From NCBI GenBank assembly GCA_902765485.1, contig CACWZZ010000012.1, positions 1 to 55,031 on the forward strand: 55,031 nucleotides of DNA, in the 5' to 3' direction. Of the stretch, positions 25,678-35,400 are shown piece by piece; position 1 is the stretch's first letter, and the number at the start of each line of letters is the position of its first letter. A program made the position numbers and the translations under genes. Under the pieces are notes generated by a model. It searched no databases. It worked only from the letters and a program-made list of their open reading frames with translations, and had not been told where the DNA came from. This DNA is from an uncultured Bacteroidales bacterium (GTDB taxonomy: Bacteria > Bacteroidota > Bacteroidia > Bacteroidales > Paludibacteraceae).

Positions 25678-26573
25678 TCATTTGGTCCGCCAGCGGGATT
25701 GCGATCAAACAAGCTATGACCGTTTTTCCTCCGCTGACAATGATCATTCTGCGGTTCACTCCGGCAGTCTTTCTGATGCTTGTCATCGGACTGATTTGCC
25801 GTAAGAGCGAGCTTTTCCGTTTGCAGAAAGTGGAACGGCACGACCTGCCGCTTTTCGCGTTAGCCGGCTTCTGCCAGCCGTTCCTTTATTACCTCTTGGA
25901 GACCTTCAGTTACGACGCGCTCAACAGCCCGACGATCGCCGAAGCGCTGCTCTCCACGAGCCCGTTGTTAGCACCTGTTTTCGCCGCTATTTTCCTGCGC
26001 GAGAGGGTGACGAGGAATAATATTATCGGAATCTTGGTTTCCACTATCGGTATGTTTATGCTGGTGCTGGTCGGGAGCCGTAATTTCTCGATCGGCAGTT
26101 ATTGGGGTGTGCTGCTGGCTTTTGCCGCCGTTTCGGCTGCCGTGGCGGACTCCGTTGTGATGCGGAAAATACCGGCTCAATACAGCCCGCTTACCATCAT
26201 TTTCTATGCGCAAATGGTGAGTCTCTGTTTCTTTATCCCGCTGTGGCTCTGGCGCGAAGGACCGAGCGCGTTGACGGCGATCGAATGGAGCGCGCTGGGA
26301 GATATATCCACGCCGCTTTCCGTCGCGGTAATAAGCGTGCACTATCTGACCATTTTCTCCAGCGTCATTGCGTTCATCCTTTTCTGCTACGCCCTGCGGA
26401 TTGTAGGGGTCTCGCAGGCGAATGCGTTCAATAATATCCGTCCGGGATTTACGGCTCTATGGATGCTGCTTTTCTTCGGAGAACAGTTGCCGCTCGGCAA
26501 ATGGATCGGCATGGGACTAATCATTTTAGGGCTGTTTATATGCCAAAAGCAAGAAAAAGTTTCCTGTCATTAA
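25617..26573 (+). CDS. EamA/DMT-family transporter
   Basis: A 318-residue inner-membrane protein with about ten hydrophobic segments in two EamA repeats (IIWSASGIAIKQA start of repeat 1; PLLAPVFAAIFLRERVT end of repeat 1; IRPGFTALWMLLFFGEQLP in repeat 2). Such drug/metabolite-superfamily carriers export or import amino acids and other small metabolites. ATG 25617 (MPFSRNKTQYMAV) is chosen because the hydrophobic repeat begins right after it; it overlaps the acyltransferase end by 61 bp. Last gene of the run; a new promoter starts 7 bp downstream. Confidence 0.88.
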   Translation: MPFSRNKTQYMAVLALIVAMIIWSASGIAIKQAMTVFPPLTMIILRFTPAVFLMLVIGLICRKSELFRLQKVERHDLPLFALAGFCQPFLYYLLETFSYDALNSPTIAEALLSTSPLLAPVFAAIFLRERVTRNNIIGILVSTIGMFMLVLVGSRNFSIGSYWGVLLAFAAVSAAVADSVVMRKIPAQYSPLTIIFYAQMVSLCFFIPLWLWREGPSALTAIEWSALGDISTPLSVAVISVHYLTIFSSVIAFILFCYALRIVGVSQANAFNNIRPGFTALWMLLFFGEQLPLGKWIGMGLIILGLFICQKQEKVSCH

Positions 26574-26579
26574 GATTTT

Positions 26580-26611
26580 TTTGTACAGACGAAATATATT
26601 TCGTACCTTTG
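26580..26611 (+). promoter_or_regulatory. promoter of the putative steroid-reductase cassette
   Basis: TTTG 26580-26583, 20 bp, TACCTTTG 26604-26611, about 38 bp ahead of ATG 26649. It separates the three-gene cassette from the EamA run transcriptionally. GAAATATATTTCG in the spacer is a 13-bp near-palindrome. Confidence 0.8.
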
Positions 26612-26648
26612 TGCGCTATTACGAAACTGAAATATAACAAACAATAAT

Positions 26649-27452
26649 ATGGAAAACATCTACACTATCGAATTTTTCTACGACCTGCTGTACATCATGT
26701 TTATCGTGGGACTGGTCGTGTTTGTATCGCTTTATTTTGTGGACGCTGGCTACGGCAAGATGCGTTCGGAGAAATGGGGCCCGTCGATGAGCAACAAAGC
26801 CGGCTGGTTTTTGATGGAAGTGCCGGTTTTTCTGGTGGTGCTCTATATGTATTTCAAGTCTTTCCCGCTCTATGGCGGAGTGACAAAGAACGTGCCTTAT
26901 TGGCTGTTTTTCCTGTTCTTTGAGTTCCATTATTTCCAGCGGTCGTTTATCTTCCCCTTCCTGCTGAAAGGCAACGGACGGATGCCGTTTGCGATCATGA
27001 TCTTGTCGGTCGTGTGGAACCTGATTAACGGCTACATCCAGGGCTATTGGCTGTTCCATCTGGCGCCGCAGTACTATCCGGATATGTACACGGCGGAGTG
27101 GGTGTTGACACCGCAGTTTATCATCGGTACAATCATTTTCTTCACCGGATGGTGCATTAACATTCACTCGGACTACGTGATCCGCCACCTGCGCAAGCCC
27201 GGCGACACGAACCATTACCTGCCGAAGAAAGGACTCTATAAATACGTCACCAGCGCCAATTACCTGGGAGAAATCACCGAATGGCTCGGTTTCGCGATCC
27301 TCACTTGGTCGCTCGCCGGACTGCTGTTCTTCTGGTTCAGCTGCTGCAACCTCGTGCCGCGCAGCAACGCGATCTACAAGAAATACGAGGAAGAGTTCCC
27401 CGATGAATTCGACCGCAAGAAACTGAAACGAATCATACCGTTTATATATTAA
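26649..27452 (+). CDS. 3-oxo-5-alpha-steroid 4-dehydrogenase (5-alpha-reductase) family membrane protein
   Basis: 267 residues with about six hydrophobic spans. The C-terminal half is the steroid 5-alpha-reductase domain: GWCINIHSDYVIRHLRKPGD, then YLPKKGLYKYVTSANYLGE, ITEWLGFAILTWSLAG and the closing EFPDEFDRKKLKRIIPFIY. Family members use NADPH to reduce the delta-4 double bond of 3-oxo steroids or the double bond of enoyl lipids, at the inner membrane. It is followed after 1 bp by a flavin reductase and then an SDR. This trio resembles the 5AR/5BR/3beta-HSDH genes reported for bile-acid isomerisation by gut Odoribacteraceae and Parabacteroides. Substrate here is inferred. Confidence 0.88.
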   Translation: MENIYTIEFFYDLLYIMFIVGLVVFVSLYFVDAGYGKMRSEKWGPSMSNKAGWFLMEVPVFLVVLYMYFKSFPLYGGVTKNVPYWLFFLFFEFHYFQRSFIFPFLLKGNGRMPFAIMILSVVWNLINGYIQGYWLFHLAPQYYPDMYTAEWVLTPQFIIGTIIFFTGWCINIHSDYVIRHLRKPGDTNHYLPKKGLYKYVTSANYLGEITEWLGFAILTWSLAGLLFFWFSCCNLVPRSNAIYKKYEEEFPDEFDRKKLKRIIPFIY

Positions 27453-27453
27453 A

Positions 27454-28737
27454 ATGAGCAAATTATTTACTCCTTTTCAATTAGGACCTATTACGCTACG
27501 CAACCGTATTATCCGTAGCGCAGCATTCGAAAATATGGCGCGTAATAATGCGCCGACGCAAGCGTTGCAGGACTATCATGTGTCAGTGGCACGCGGCGGA
27601 GTAGGAATGACGACCGTAGCGTACGCTGCAGTGGATTTGAGTGGCGTGTCGTTCGACGGGCAGCTCTATGTCCGTCCGGAGATCATTCCCGGGATGAAGA
27701 AGATGACCGATGCCATCCATGCGGAGGGTGCGAAAGCTTCCATTCAGCTGGGTCACTGCGGTAACATGACCCATTTTTACACCTGTCATTGCATGCCGGT
27801 GAGCGCCGACACATGGTTTAACCTCTACAGCCCGACGATCCACCGGAGACTGAAAGTGGAGGAGATCCACCGGCTGGTGAAGAAATTTGGAGAGGCGGTG
27901 GACTGGGCACGCACTTGCGGCTTCGACTGCGTAGAGATTCACGCCGGACATGCGTACCTGATCTCGCAGTTTATCTCGCCGCGCACGAACCACCGGCATG
28001 ACGCGTACGGAGGTTCGTTTGAGAACCGCGTGCGGTTTATGAACGAGGTGCTGGACGAGGTCATGGCACACGCCGGCGACGACATGGCGGTAGTGGTCAA
28101 GACCAATATGTGGGACGACTGCTGGCACGGATCGGACATCGAGGAGGGAATCAAGATCGCCAAAGAGATCGCCAAGCACAAAGTGCACGGCATCGTCCTC
28201 TCCGGCGGAACCGTGAGCCGTTCACCGATGACAATTCTTGGCGGCGCTATGCCGTATAAGACGCTGGCGCATTACATGAACATGAAATCGTTCTGGTGGC
28301 TCAAAGCGGCGCTGAACATACCCGGAGTGGCACCTATTATGATGCCGACTCAACCCTTCAAGGAGCTGTATTTCATGGACAAAGCGAAGATCTTCCAGAA
28401 AGAGATCAAGGACGTGCCGCTGATCTACGTCGGCGGTGTGCAGAGCGGCGATAACTGCCAGCAGATCATGGACGAAGGATTCGAACTGTTCCAGATCGCG
28501 CACGTGTTGATCAAAGATCCGGAGTTCGTGCACCATGTGCAGGAAAACCCGCATTACCATGCCGGCTGCGGACGATCCAACTACTGCGTGGGACGTATGT
28601 ACACGCTGGATATGAAATGTCACGAGTGCGTGGAGCGCGACGGCGAGAAGATCCCTGCGCGTCTGCAGAAAGAGATAGCGAAACTGGAGGGCAAAGCCCG
28701 TGAGTCTGTTGCCGCACAAAAGGAGGGGAAATGTTAG
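27454..28737 (+). CDS. old-yellow-enzyme-family NADH:flavin oxidoreductase (5-beta-reductase-like)
   Basis: FMN TIM-barrel ene-reductase of 427 residues: LFTPFQLGPITLRNRIIRSA at the start, SIQLGHCGNM, EIHAGHAYLISQFISPRTN with the substrate-binding His pair, DAYGGSFENRVRF, and a phosphate-binding VGGVQSG near residue 330. It ends soon after the barrel, so the FAD/NAD domain of 2,4-dienoyl-CoA reductase or BaiCD-type enzymes is missing. The C-terminal cysteine group CGRSNYC...CHEC (about 371-391) may bind Fe-S but does not have the usual spacing. ATG lies 1 bp after the 5-alpha-reductase-like gene; the stop overlaps the SDR start by 7 bp. Expected role: reduction of an enone, perhaps delta-4 steroid to the 5-beta product. 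Confidence 0.85.
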   Translation: MSKLFTPFQLGPITLRNRIIRSAAFENMARNNAPTQALQDYHVSVARGGVGMTTVAYAAVDLSGVSFDGQLYVRPEIIPGMKKMTDAIHAEGAKASIQLGHCGNMTHFYTCHCMPVSADTWFNLYSPTIHRRLKVEEIHRLVKKFGEAVDWARTCGFDCVEIHAGHAYLISQFISPRTNHRHDAYGGSFENRVRFMNEVLDEVMAHAGDDMAVVVKTNMWDDCWHGSDIEEGIKIAKEIAKHKVHGIVLSGGTVSRSPMTILGGAMPYKTLAHYMNMKSFWWLKAALNIPGVAPIMMPTQPFKELYFMDKAKIFQKEIKDVPLIYVGGVQSGDNCQQIMDEGFELFQIAHVLIKDPEFVHHVQENPHYHAGCGRSNYCVGRMYTLDMKCHECVERDGEKIPARLQKEIAKLEGKARESVAAQKEGKC

Positions 28738-29558
28738 CATTAGTAACCGGCGCGTCGTCCGGAATCGGACTGCAATACGCTACCGCCTTAGCGCGGGATT
28801 ACCATTGTGATCTGTTGCTGGTCAGCAACCAGGAGAAAGAGCTGGAGCAAGTGGCAGCAGAATTAGCAGAGACGTACGGCGTGAAGACGATCGCACATTT
28901 TGCGGATCTCTCGCTCGCAGACGCAGCGGAGAACTTACATGCATGGTGCAAGGAGAACGAGTATGTGATTGATATACTGATCAATAACGCCGGTGTGTTC
29001 TTCTTCAATCCTTATTGCGAGACCTCGATGAAGCGGATCGACCTGATGTTGCAACTCCATGTGGTGACCGTAGCCAAGTTGACGCGTCTTTTTGCCGCCG
29101 ACATGTGTGCGCGGCAACTGACGGATGAGGAGGCAGCGCAACGCATCTGCGGACACAAGCGAATGAAAGGCTATATCCTCAACATGAGCAGTATGTCTGC
29201 GTGGATGGCGATGCCCGGTATTCAGACCTATAATGCCACCAAGGCGTTTATCTATAATTTCTCGAAGTCCATCTGGTACGAACTGAAGCCGCAAAACGTC
29301 GGTATTACCGTCATGGCGCCCGGAGCCGTGGACACCGCTTTGTTCGGCTTGGCGCCCAACCTGCGCAAACTGGCGGTGAACCTGACTGTTTCCATTCCGC
29401 CGGAGAAACTCGTGAAACGCGCCCTGCGCAAAATGTTCCGCAATAAGAAAGCGGACACACCGGGGTTCATCAACTGGCTCTCGACGCCGATCTTGAAACA
29501 CACCCCGGACTGGCTCGTTTTTCTTGCAATAAAATTTGTCGGAAAATATCAAAAGTAA
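28731..29558 (+). CDS. short-chain dehydrogenase/reductase (hydroxysteroid dehydrogenase-like)
   Basis: Classical SDR of 275 residues: TGASSGIG at 6-13, NNAG near 84-87, the catalytic serine in LNMSSMSAW, and YNATK with Tyr about 167 and Lys about 171, then MAPGAVDT. A C-terminal extension (FINWLSTPILKHTPDWLVFLAIKFVG) is hydrophobic and may associate with the membrane, as in the 17-beta-HSD type 12/3-ketoacyl-CoA reductase branch. It overlaps the flavin reductase, so the three genes are one unit. Role inferred: interconverting a 3-oxo and 3-hydroxy group on the same substrate. Confidence 0.85.
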   Translation: MLALVTGASSGIGLQYATALARDYHCDLLLVSNQEKELEQVAAELAETYGVKTIAHFADLSLADAAENLHAWCKENEYVIDILINNAGVFFFNPYCETSMKRIDLMLQLHVVTVAKLTRLFAADMCARQLTDEEAAQRICGHKRMKGYILNMSSMSAWMAMPGIQTYNATKAFIYNFSKSIWYELKPQNVGITVMAPGAVDTALFGLAPNLRKLAVNLTVSIPPEKLVKRALRKMFRNKKADTPGFINWLSTPILKHTPDWLVFLAIKFVGKYQK

Positions 29559-29632
29559 ATAATTTTCGTTAATATTCAGTATACTTTTATTACGAGGCTT
29601 AAAAATAGTAAACTTTTTCTTATAGTAAATTA

Positions 29633-29663
29633 TTGGCTATATGAAGAAAAAGTAGTAATTTTG
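29633..29663 (+). promoter_or_regulatory. promoter of the TonB-receptor operon
   Basis: TTGG 29633-29636, 19 bp, TAATTTTG 29656-29663. Transcription would start near 29670, so ATG 29692 is a better start than the in-frame TTG at 29674. Confidence 0.7.
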
Positions 29664-29691
29664 CGCCGTTTTTTTGAGTATTACTGAATAT

Positions 29692-32436
29692 ATGAAACAT
29701 TTTTACAGTTTATTGGTGTTAGTTTGTGTTTCTCAAGCTATGCTTGCAGAGACCCTAACCGGTGTTGTTACGGACGCTTTTACGCGTGAGCCGCTGATCG
29801 GCGTGACGATCTTGAATACGGCGAACAACAGCGGAACCGTGACCGATTTCGACGGAGCATTCTCGCTGGAGGTGACTTCTCTGCCGGCAACAATCAAGTT
29901 TTCGTATGTGGGTTACCAGACGGAGGAAAAGGTTTTCAAAACCATTCCTGCCGTCTATAATTTAGGAATGCAGGCGGACAACGAGGTGTTGGACGAGGTG
30001 GTAGTGACCGCCGGTCGTTTCGAGCAGCGAATGACGGATGTGACTGTTTCGATCGAGGTGGTCAAGCCGCAAGCGCTGCGCAGCCAGGCTCCGACGGACC
30101 TCTCTGCTACGCTGCAGACCCTGCCGGGTGTCGAGGTGATCGACAAGCAGCCGTCTATTCGTGGCGGCGGCGGATGGACCTATAGCGTCGGTTCGCGTTG
30201 CCAAGTCCTGATGGACGGAATGACGATCCTGAACCCCAAGACCGGCGAGATCAACTGGAATAACATTCCGCTGGAGAACGTAGCGCAAGTGGAGGTGGTC
30301 AAAGGTGCTTCTTCGGTGCTCTATGGTTCGTCCGCGCTCAACGGTGTGATCAACGTACGTACCCAGCGTCCGGGAACGGACCCGGAGACGAAGATTTCCG
30401 GATATGTGGGTGTTTACGACAACTACAAGAACTATTATTACACCGGTGCCCGTCTGCCGCTCTATTACGGCGCTGAGGCTTCGCATGCACGCCGTGTGGG
30501 AAATTTCGATGTGTCCGGTGCTATCAGCGGATTCAAGGATGAGGGCTTCCGTCAACAGGGTTTCAACGACCGTGTGCGCTTCGGCGGAAACATGACTTAT
30601 CACATGCCCACCGAGGCAAATAAATACGTCAATATGGGTCTTAACATGAACTACGTAGCGAACCGTTACGGCGATTTCTTCATCTGGCGCAGCCCCAAAG
30701 ACCCGCTTCGTCCGTCGCCGCTGACCAATATGGGACGCAACGAGCATAACTTCAATATCGATCCTTTCTTCAACTATGACGATGTAGAAAAAGGAATCTC
30801 GCACAAGCTGCGCACGCGTTTCTATATGACTTCGGATAATGTCACCCGTCCTTCGAGTGTGATCAGCACCAAGGATTTGCTGAAATGGGGTCTGACCAGC
30901 TTCGACATGGACAAAGTAATGGGGTATGTGAACGACGTGACCGGTAACATCGGGAACGGTATGGATGTAGCGGACGCGCTCTTGCTGACCTTCAAAGACG
31001 TGACCGTGCCTATTGCCAACGAAGACTGGCTTACCGCCGTGGTGAACGGTATTGACCTCGTGAAGAACGGTCTGGGATATACTGGAACGGTTGCAGAGAT
31101 GCAAGACGCAGTCGCTTACGCGATGGACCTGATGGCGGATAATTCTCCCACTCGTCCGGAGTTGACTTACAACGGATATATTGACTACCAGTTCGCCAAA
31201 CAGTGGGAATCCGGCGTGCGTCTGACGACCGGTGTCAACTGGAACCATATTACCAACACGGCTAATATTACCGGAACGCACCATACGGACAACGTGGCAG
31301 CATACCTGCAATACGACCACCGTATTGCGAACCGTCTCTCGCTCTCCGCCGGTGTGCGTTTTGAGTACTACCGAATGGACGACCAATACAAGGAAGCCAA
31401 TATCCAGATCGGTAACTGGCTCTGTCCGGTCCGTCCTGTCTTCCGTGCCGGTCTGAACTGGGAGATTTACAAAGCCGGATTCCTCCGTGCTTCCTTCGGT
31501 CAGGGCTATCGTAACCCGTCTATCACGGAGAAATTTGCCCGCAAGGACATCGGTGGCGTCGGCGTTTATCCGAATAAGAACATCAAGCCGGAGTCCGGAT
31601 TTAATGCCGAGCTGGGTTACAAACAGCTCTATAAATTCGGTCCTGTATCCGGTTCGTTGGACGTAGCCGCGTTCTACACCGAGTACCAGAACATGATTGA
31701 GTACCAGTTCGGTCTCTTCCGCAACTCGGACTACTCAATGATCAATTCAATGTACGACGTGATCGATGAGTTGAAGGGTATTATCAATGGTTTCGCGCAG
31801 ACCAAATCGCTCGCGAATGCCGGTATTGGTATTGGTGCGCAGTTCGTCAATGTCAGCCATGCGCGTATTTACGGTGCAGAGGTCAGCACCGCCGGTATGG
31901 TGGATATTAAGAAAGATATGAATCTCCGCTACTCCATCGGATATACCTTCACCGAGCCGGAGGATCTGGACAATGATCGACGCATCGAGGAGGAGAAGAC
32001 CTATACCGACCCGCTGCAAATGAAAAACAAGTCCAATGACTCGAAATACCTCAAATACCGCAACAAACACTCCTTCAAGACCACGATTGACTATACCTAT
32101 AAATGGTTCTCTGTCGGCGTTAACATGTCTTACCGCAGCAAGATTCTGGCGGTGGACTACCTGATGGTAGATGAGCGTGTGAAAGACCAAAAAGACCTGA
32201 TGGACTACGCGCGTATGTTCATCTTCGGCTACGAAGACGGAGTGTCGTTGCATGACTATTGGATGAGCCATAATAATGGTATTTTCACAATGGACCTGCG
32301 TGCATCGGTTCGCTTCAAGGAGCATGTGGAGGTGCAATTCCTCGTCAATAACTTGCTCAATACCGAGTACAGCTATCGCCCGATGGCTTTGGCTCCACCT
32401 CGTACGTTTGTATGCCGAATGAATATTAATTTCTAA
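29692..32436 (+). CDS. TonB-dependent outer-membrane receptor
   Basis: 914 residues. After a signal peptide (LLVLVCVSQAMLA) comes a carboxypeptidase-regulatory-like domain (TLTGVVTDAFTREPLIGVTI, GTVTDFDGAFSLEV, FSYVGYQTEE). A plug follows with EVVVTAGRFEQRMTDV, LQTLPGVEVID, PSIRGGG and VEVVKGASSVLYGSSALNGVINV, then a long beta-barrel ending in the terminal aromatic MNINF. It takes up a large or scarce ligand using TonB energy. No SusD-type partner is next to it; instead two secreted proteins follow. The ligand is unknown; nearby steroid-reductase-like genes have a different promoter. Confidence 0.93.
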   Translation: MKHFYSLLVLVCVSQAMLAETLTGVVTDAFTREPLIGVTILNTANNSGTVTDFDGAFSLEVTSLPATIKFSYVGYQTEEKVFKTIPAVYNLGMQADNEVLDEVVVTAGRFEQRMTDVTVSIEVVKPQALRSQAPTDLSATLQTLPGVEVIDKQPSIRGGGGWTYSVGSRCQVLMDGMTILNPKTGEINWNNIPLENVAQVEVVKGASSVLYGSSALNGVINVRTQRPGTDPETKISGYVGVYDNYKNYYYTGARLPLYYGAEASHARRVGNFDVSGAISGFKDEGFRQQGFNDRVRFGGNMTYHMPTEANKYVNMGLNMNYVANRYGDFFIWRSPKDPLRPSPLTNMGRNEHNFNIDPFFNYDDVEKGISHKLRTRFYMTSDNVTRPSSVISTKDLLKWGLTSFDMDKVMGYVNDVTGNIGNGMDVADALLLTFKDVTVPIANEDWLTAVVNGIDLVKNGLGYTGTVAEMQDAVAYAMDLMADNSPTRPELTYNGYIDYQFAKQWESGVRLTTGVNWNHITNTANITGTHHTDNVAAYLQYDHRIANRLSLSAGVRFEYYRMDDQYKEANIQIGNWLCPVRPVFRAGLNWEIYKAGFLRASFGQGYRNPSITEKFARKDIGGVGVYPNKNIKPESGFNAELGYKQLYKFGPVSGSLDVAAFYTEYQNMIEYQFGLFRNSDYSMINSMYDVIDELKGIINGFAQTKSLANAGIGIGAQFVNVSHARIYGAEVSTAGMVDIKKDMNLRYSIGYTFTEPEDLDNDRRIEEEKTYTDPLQMKNKSNDSKYLKYRNKHSFKTTIDYTYKWFSVGVNMSYRSKILAVDYLMVDERVKDQKDLMDYARMFIFGYEDGVSLHDYWMSHNNGIFTMDLRASVRFKEHVEVQFLVNNLLNTEYSYRPMALAPPRTFVCRMNINF

Positions 32437-32469
32437 AATAAGAAAATGAATAAATGAGAAAATAAGAAA

Positions 32470-35400
32470 ATGAGAAAATTTGTATCAATCATAGTATGTC
32501 TGTTCGTTCTCTGTGCCACGGTGCCGGCGGTAACGGTGAACGATGTAGCCGGAACGTTCAAAGGTACATTGCGAATCGGCGGCACTCCTTATGCAAATAA
32601 AGAGATTTATATCCTGCCGGGTGTAGAGAGCAACACAGTGACGTTCGTCCTGCCGGATTTCTCCTTCAACGGAGGCGCTTTGGGCGATATTGTGTTGGTC
32701 AATATCCCGATGGAAACAAACGGGCAGTTGACCTTGGAGGATCGCCCGTTATATATGCGTGCGCTGGATACCTATGTCGCTGTGTCTATGACGAGCGGAT
32801 CGGTGCTTTCAGCTACGAACGCCAAAGTCAATCTGAATATTGATGTGGAAGGAATAGACCCTATTGCGGTCGCTTTCTCCGGCACACCCAATACCAACAA
32901 CTATGACTTTGAGAACGGTGGTTTCGAGGGCGCTTGGTCTGGTAATGAGCCTGCCGGATGGCATTCGTTCGGTTCGGCTACCGGAGGTATGGCTTCTTTC
33001 GTCACCGGTAACACGGACCAGTTCACCCGCTCGACGGACAAACGTCCGGGGTCGACCGGCTCGCAGAGTGCGGTGATCAAATCCAAATCCATCTTTGGCG
33101 TAAAGGCGAACGGTAACTGCACCAACGGACGTATTTTCGCCGGCTCTATGACCGCTTCGGACGGATCGAAGAACTATAATTTCTCCGAGCCTTCCGCGAA
33201 TGATACGTATAACACGCCTTTTGTGGGGCAACCGGACTCGATGGTATTCTGGGCAAAATATGTTCCGGCGGACGGCAATCCTTCTAATTCTAATAATAAG
33301 GCTCGCGCGCACGCAGTGATCACTACGAATGCCAAATACCAAGACCCGGAGGCGGGTAATAACTACTCTTCGGTGAAGATCGCCGAGGCGGAGGTCAACT
33401 ATTCGGCTACCTTCTCAAAGGGATGGCAACGAATCTCGGTACCGTTCAAATATTCTTCCGTTGATCCGACGAAAGCAGCCTATATGCTGATGACCTTTAC
33501 CACCAATGCAACCCCCGGTGGCGGTACTACTTCCGGCAGCTCGGTGGATAACATCTATCTGGACGACGCAGAAATGATCTATAACCATAGCCTCTCGTCC
33601 CTGACGATGAACGGTGCAGCGGTTTCCTTCTCCAACGGAAACGCTTCGTTGGAGGCGCAATTCAGTGAAAGTGAGTACGTCTTCACCGCCAAAACGAACG
33701 GCAAGGCGTCGAAATCGTTTATCGGATATGATCCATTTAACTACCGCGTGCATGTCTATGTTGTAGCCGGAAACTATTCCCAGGCAAAGAACTACAGCCT
33801 CTATTCGCTACAGATGGCAGAGCCGGACATCAAACCCGGCGATACACAATACACCTATTCCGCTACGACTTGCGCCAATGAGCCTTATTCGGATGCCAAC
33901 TTCGAGAACTTGACGGAAGAAGGAGCTTATACCAAGACCCTTCCAAATGCAGCCGGAGCGGACTCTGTTATTACCTTGACGCTGTCCGTTCTGCCGACTT
34001 ATCTCTTTAATGAAGAGATCTCGACGGCAAATTCGACCATTGAATGGCGAGGAAAACAGATCAGCGGGTTGGAGTATTCCGACAAACCCTATTTCTTCTA
34101 TGATAGTCTGAAGACCGCACAAGGCTGCGACTCAATCTATCGTCTCTCGCTCTACTATACCTCTATCCCGCGCACTTATGGCGAATATAAAGCTCGCATG
34201 TGCGAGGGTGACTCGGTAGAGTTCAACGGCGTATATTACCATTCTGCTTTCACGGGCGATATCGTTCTTTCGAAACCGAACCATTTTGGTGGAGACTCGG
34301 TGGTACATCTGACCGTGGAGATAGCGCCTAATTACCAGACCGAGGAATACATGACCATCCATCAGGGCGAAGCTGCCTCGTGGGCAGGATTTGACCTGAG
34401 CAAGATGGATCCCGGCATGATGACGCTTAAGACCCAATATTGGTCGGTAGATGAGTGCGACTCTGTTTGTATCCTGCATCTCACTGTCCTCTCTACCTCC
34501 AAGCCTTGGAACAAAGGTACCGAGACCTATACGGTGCGCAAGCTGTGCGGCAAATACGAAGGAGAGTTGATCATTGACGGAGCTATCTATGCGGATAAAG
34601 AGGTATATGTCCTGCCGGGCACTGTGGACAGCACGGTGACCTTCGTGCTGCCGGACTTCACCTATAATGCCGGCAAACTGGGACATATTGTACTCCCGAA
34701 TATAGACGTCACTTCGTATGGTCAGCTGCTGCTGGAGCATCGGTCGCTCTATATGGACACGATCAGCGAACGCGCTACCGTGACGATGATTAACGGTCTG
34801 AAGGAAGGCAGGGAGGATTATTATTCCTTGCTCTCGCCGGAGCAAGCACAAGTGGTGCTCTATATCGAGGCACCGTCTCTGCCGCAAGGTATTCTCGTCT
34901 TCTTCCGCGGTATAGCAGATCGTGAGAAGAACTATGATGTCGTGAATGGCGGTTTCGAGGGCGCTTGGTCCAATAATGAGCCGGTCGGATGGCATTCCTT
35001 CGGCTCGGCTACAGGCGCTATGAACGATTTTGTAAAAGATAACGTGCATCAGTTTATTCCCTCCACGGAGGTGCGTCCTTGGTCTGATGGCAAACAAAGC
35101 GCACTGATTTCTTCCACGAAAATATTGGAAGTACCTGCGAATGGCAACTGCACTAATGGTCAGATCAATGCCGGTTCGTATAGTGCTGCAGACGTTACCA
35201 AGAATTACAACTTCTCCGATCCGGCGAACGAAGGATTTAATACGCCGTTCTATGGCCGTCCGGACTCGATCGTCTTCTGGGCAAAATATATCCCTGCGGA
35301 CCGCGATGTGAAAAATGAAGTAAACAAGGCACGTATGAGTACGATCATTACGACCGATGCACGCTATCAAGATCCGGAGGACGGAGACCTCTATGCCGAT

